A stretch of DNA of 7,088 bases from Holophaga sp. (GTDB taxonomy: Bacteria > Acidobacteriota > Holophagae > Holophagales > Holophagaceae). The notes below the pieces were generated by a model, which worked only from the letters and a program-made list of their open reading frames with translations, had not been told where the DNA came from and made no database searches. The stretch's first letter is position 1. Each line of letters starts with the position of its first letter. The stretch covers positions 1 to 7,088 of the forward strand of contig JAUYES010000051.1 of the NCBI GenBank assembly GCA_030691225.1. The letters are read 5' to 3'. The translations under genes were made by a program, and so were the position numbers. Shown here piece by piece: positions 6,524 to 7,088 of the stretch.

Positions 6524-6568
6524 GATGTGCCTCCTTTTGGTTTTTATTGGTCACTGCCTCTGCCCGGT
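6524..6568 (-). other. 45-base gap between cytochrome and REC-PAS-GGDEF-EAL genes
   Basis: The gap carries the Shine-Dalgarno and an A-rich patch but no hairpin followed by T residues. With no terminator or promoter visible, the regulator may be read through from the cytochrome gene. Confidence 0.45.
6530..6535 (-). promoter_or_regulatory. Ribosome binding site that sets the CTG start
   Basis: On the minus strand AAAAGGAGG ends at 6530, a near-perfect Shine-Dalgarno. The only plausible initiation codon at a normal distance in the REC frame is CTG at 6523-6521 (spacer CACATC, 6 bases). No ATG, GTG or TTG occurs in frame between the upstream stop (6553-6551) and the conserved CVEDE segment. 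Confidence 0.65.
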
Positions 6569-7088
6569 CTACAGCACGCTCATGAAGGCGACGAGATCCT
6601 TCTTCTCCTGTTCGTTCAGCTTCAGTTCCAGCACGAGGTTGAAGAACTCCACCGTGTCTTCCAGAGTGAGTAAGCGGCCATCGTGCAAATACGGTGGCGA
6701 GTCCTTGATACCGCGCAGCGGGAAGGTCTTGATCGGGCCATCGGCCGAGGCCTTGCGACCGTTGATCGAAACTTCCTTGAAGAACCGCTCTCCCTGCAGG
6801 TTGTGCATGGAATTATCGGTGTAGTACGGGGGTTCGTGGCAAGTCGCGCACTGGCCCTTTCCGAAAAAGATGCCCTGGCCGCGCAGCTCACTCTCGCCCG
6901 CCTTGGCTGGATTCAGTCTGCCGAAAACATTCAATTTTGGCGCGGGTGGGAAGTTAAGCAGCGCCTGGAACTCGGCCATGAAATGAACCTGGCTGCCCCG
7001 CTCTAGGATGTTGGCTCCTTTTCGAGTAGCGTCGGCTGGAATGCCGTCGAAATAGGCTCCGCGCTGCTCAAACTCCGTGAAATCCTCC
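6569..7088 (-). CDS. Di-haem cytochrome c peroxidase / MauG-family protein, C-terminal part (5' end outside window)
   Basis: The frame is open from the right edge (first full codon at 7087) to TAG at 6571-6569, giving the last 172 residues. It contains one c-type haem site, CATCH at 6850-6836 (fragment residues 80-84), followed by EPPYYTDN. Downstream are PLRGIKDSPPYLHDGR and LTLEDTVEFFN, segments typical of the C-terminal haem domain of bacterial cytochrome c peroxidase and MauG-like proteins, with the LKLNEQEKKDLVAFMSVL helix closing the fold. These are periplasmic proteins that need export and cytochrome c maturation; the signal peptide and first haem domain would lie off the window. Classical members reduce hydrogen peroxide to water using electrons from small cytochromes, but MauG-like relatives do other oxidations, so the reaction is not settled. 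An ATG at 6979 is internal to the domain and not the start. Confidence 0.9.
   Translation of the reverse strand, partial: EDFTEFEQRGAYFDGIPADATRKGANILERGSQVHFMAEFQALLNFPPAPKLNVFGRLNPAKAGESELRGQGIFFGKGQCATCHEPPYYTDNSMHNLQGERFFKEVSINGRKASADGPIKTFPLRGIKDSPPYLHDGRLLTLEDTVEFFNLVLELKLNEQEKKDLVAFMSVL

Overview
This window is a stretch of bacterial chromosome dominated by signal transduction. Nearly all of it is coding, with short gaps and overlapping stop/start codons. By eye the base composition is moderate, a little over half G+C. The contents (cyclic-di-GMP enzymes with receiver and PAS domains, a CheB-type methylesterase, a di-haem cytochrome c peroxidase-family protein) fit a free-living Gram-negative bacterium with respiratory metabolism. 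No marker gene is present, so I do not assign a phylum. I see no tRNA, rRNA, CRISPR array, transposase or phage gene.

Layout. On the + strand, 1-524 holds the 3' end of an EAL-domain (cyclic-di-GMP phosphodiesterase) protein. It overlaps by ATGA a 405-residue response regulator (521-1738) with a degenerate N-terminal receiver-like region, a helical linker and an intact C-terminal receiver. All remaining genes are on the - strand. Read in their own direction from the right edge they are: the C-terminal part of a cytochrome c peroxidase/MauG-family protein (7088-6569); a REC-PAS-GGDEF-EAL protein (6523-4433) that appears to start at CTG; a stand-alone CheB methylesterase domain (4440-3823) overlapping it by 8 bases; an alpha/beta hydrolase (3725-2895); a DUF1003 two-helix membrane protein (2898-2293) overlapping the hydrolase by ATGA; and, after a 213-base gap containing a compact repeat/inverted-repeat structure, a small Trp-rich protein of unknown function (2079-1792). 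The two gene sets converge at 1739-1791.

How the genes may work together. The REC-PAS-GGDEF-EAL protein keeps the phosphorylation pocket, the GGDEF active site with its RxxD inhibitory site, and all EAL catalytic residues I can place, so it could both make and break cyclic-di-GMP under phosphorelay control. The CheB domain is probably translated from the same message, but it has no receiver of its own and no CheR or chemoreceptor gene in view. On the other strand a second EAL protein is coupled to a receiver protein without a recognisable output domain. The hydrolase and DUF1003 protein form a separate coupled pair. The strongest candidates for something new are the GGDEF/EAL-CheB coupling, the pseudo-receiver/receiver protein, the CTG start, and the structured 2215-2273 segment. 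These are inferences from sequence alone.
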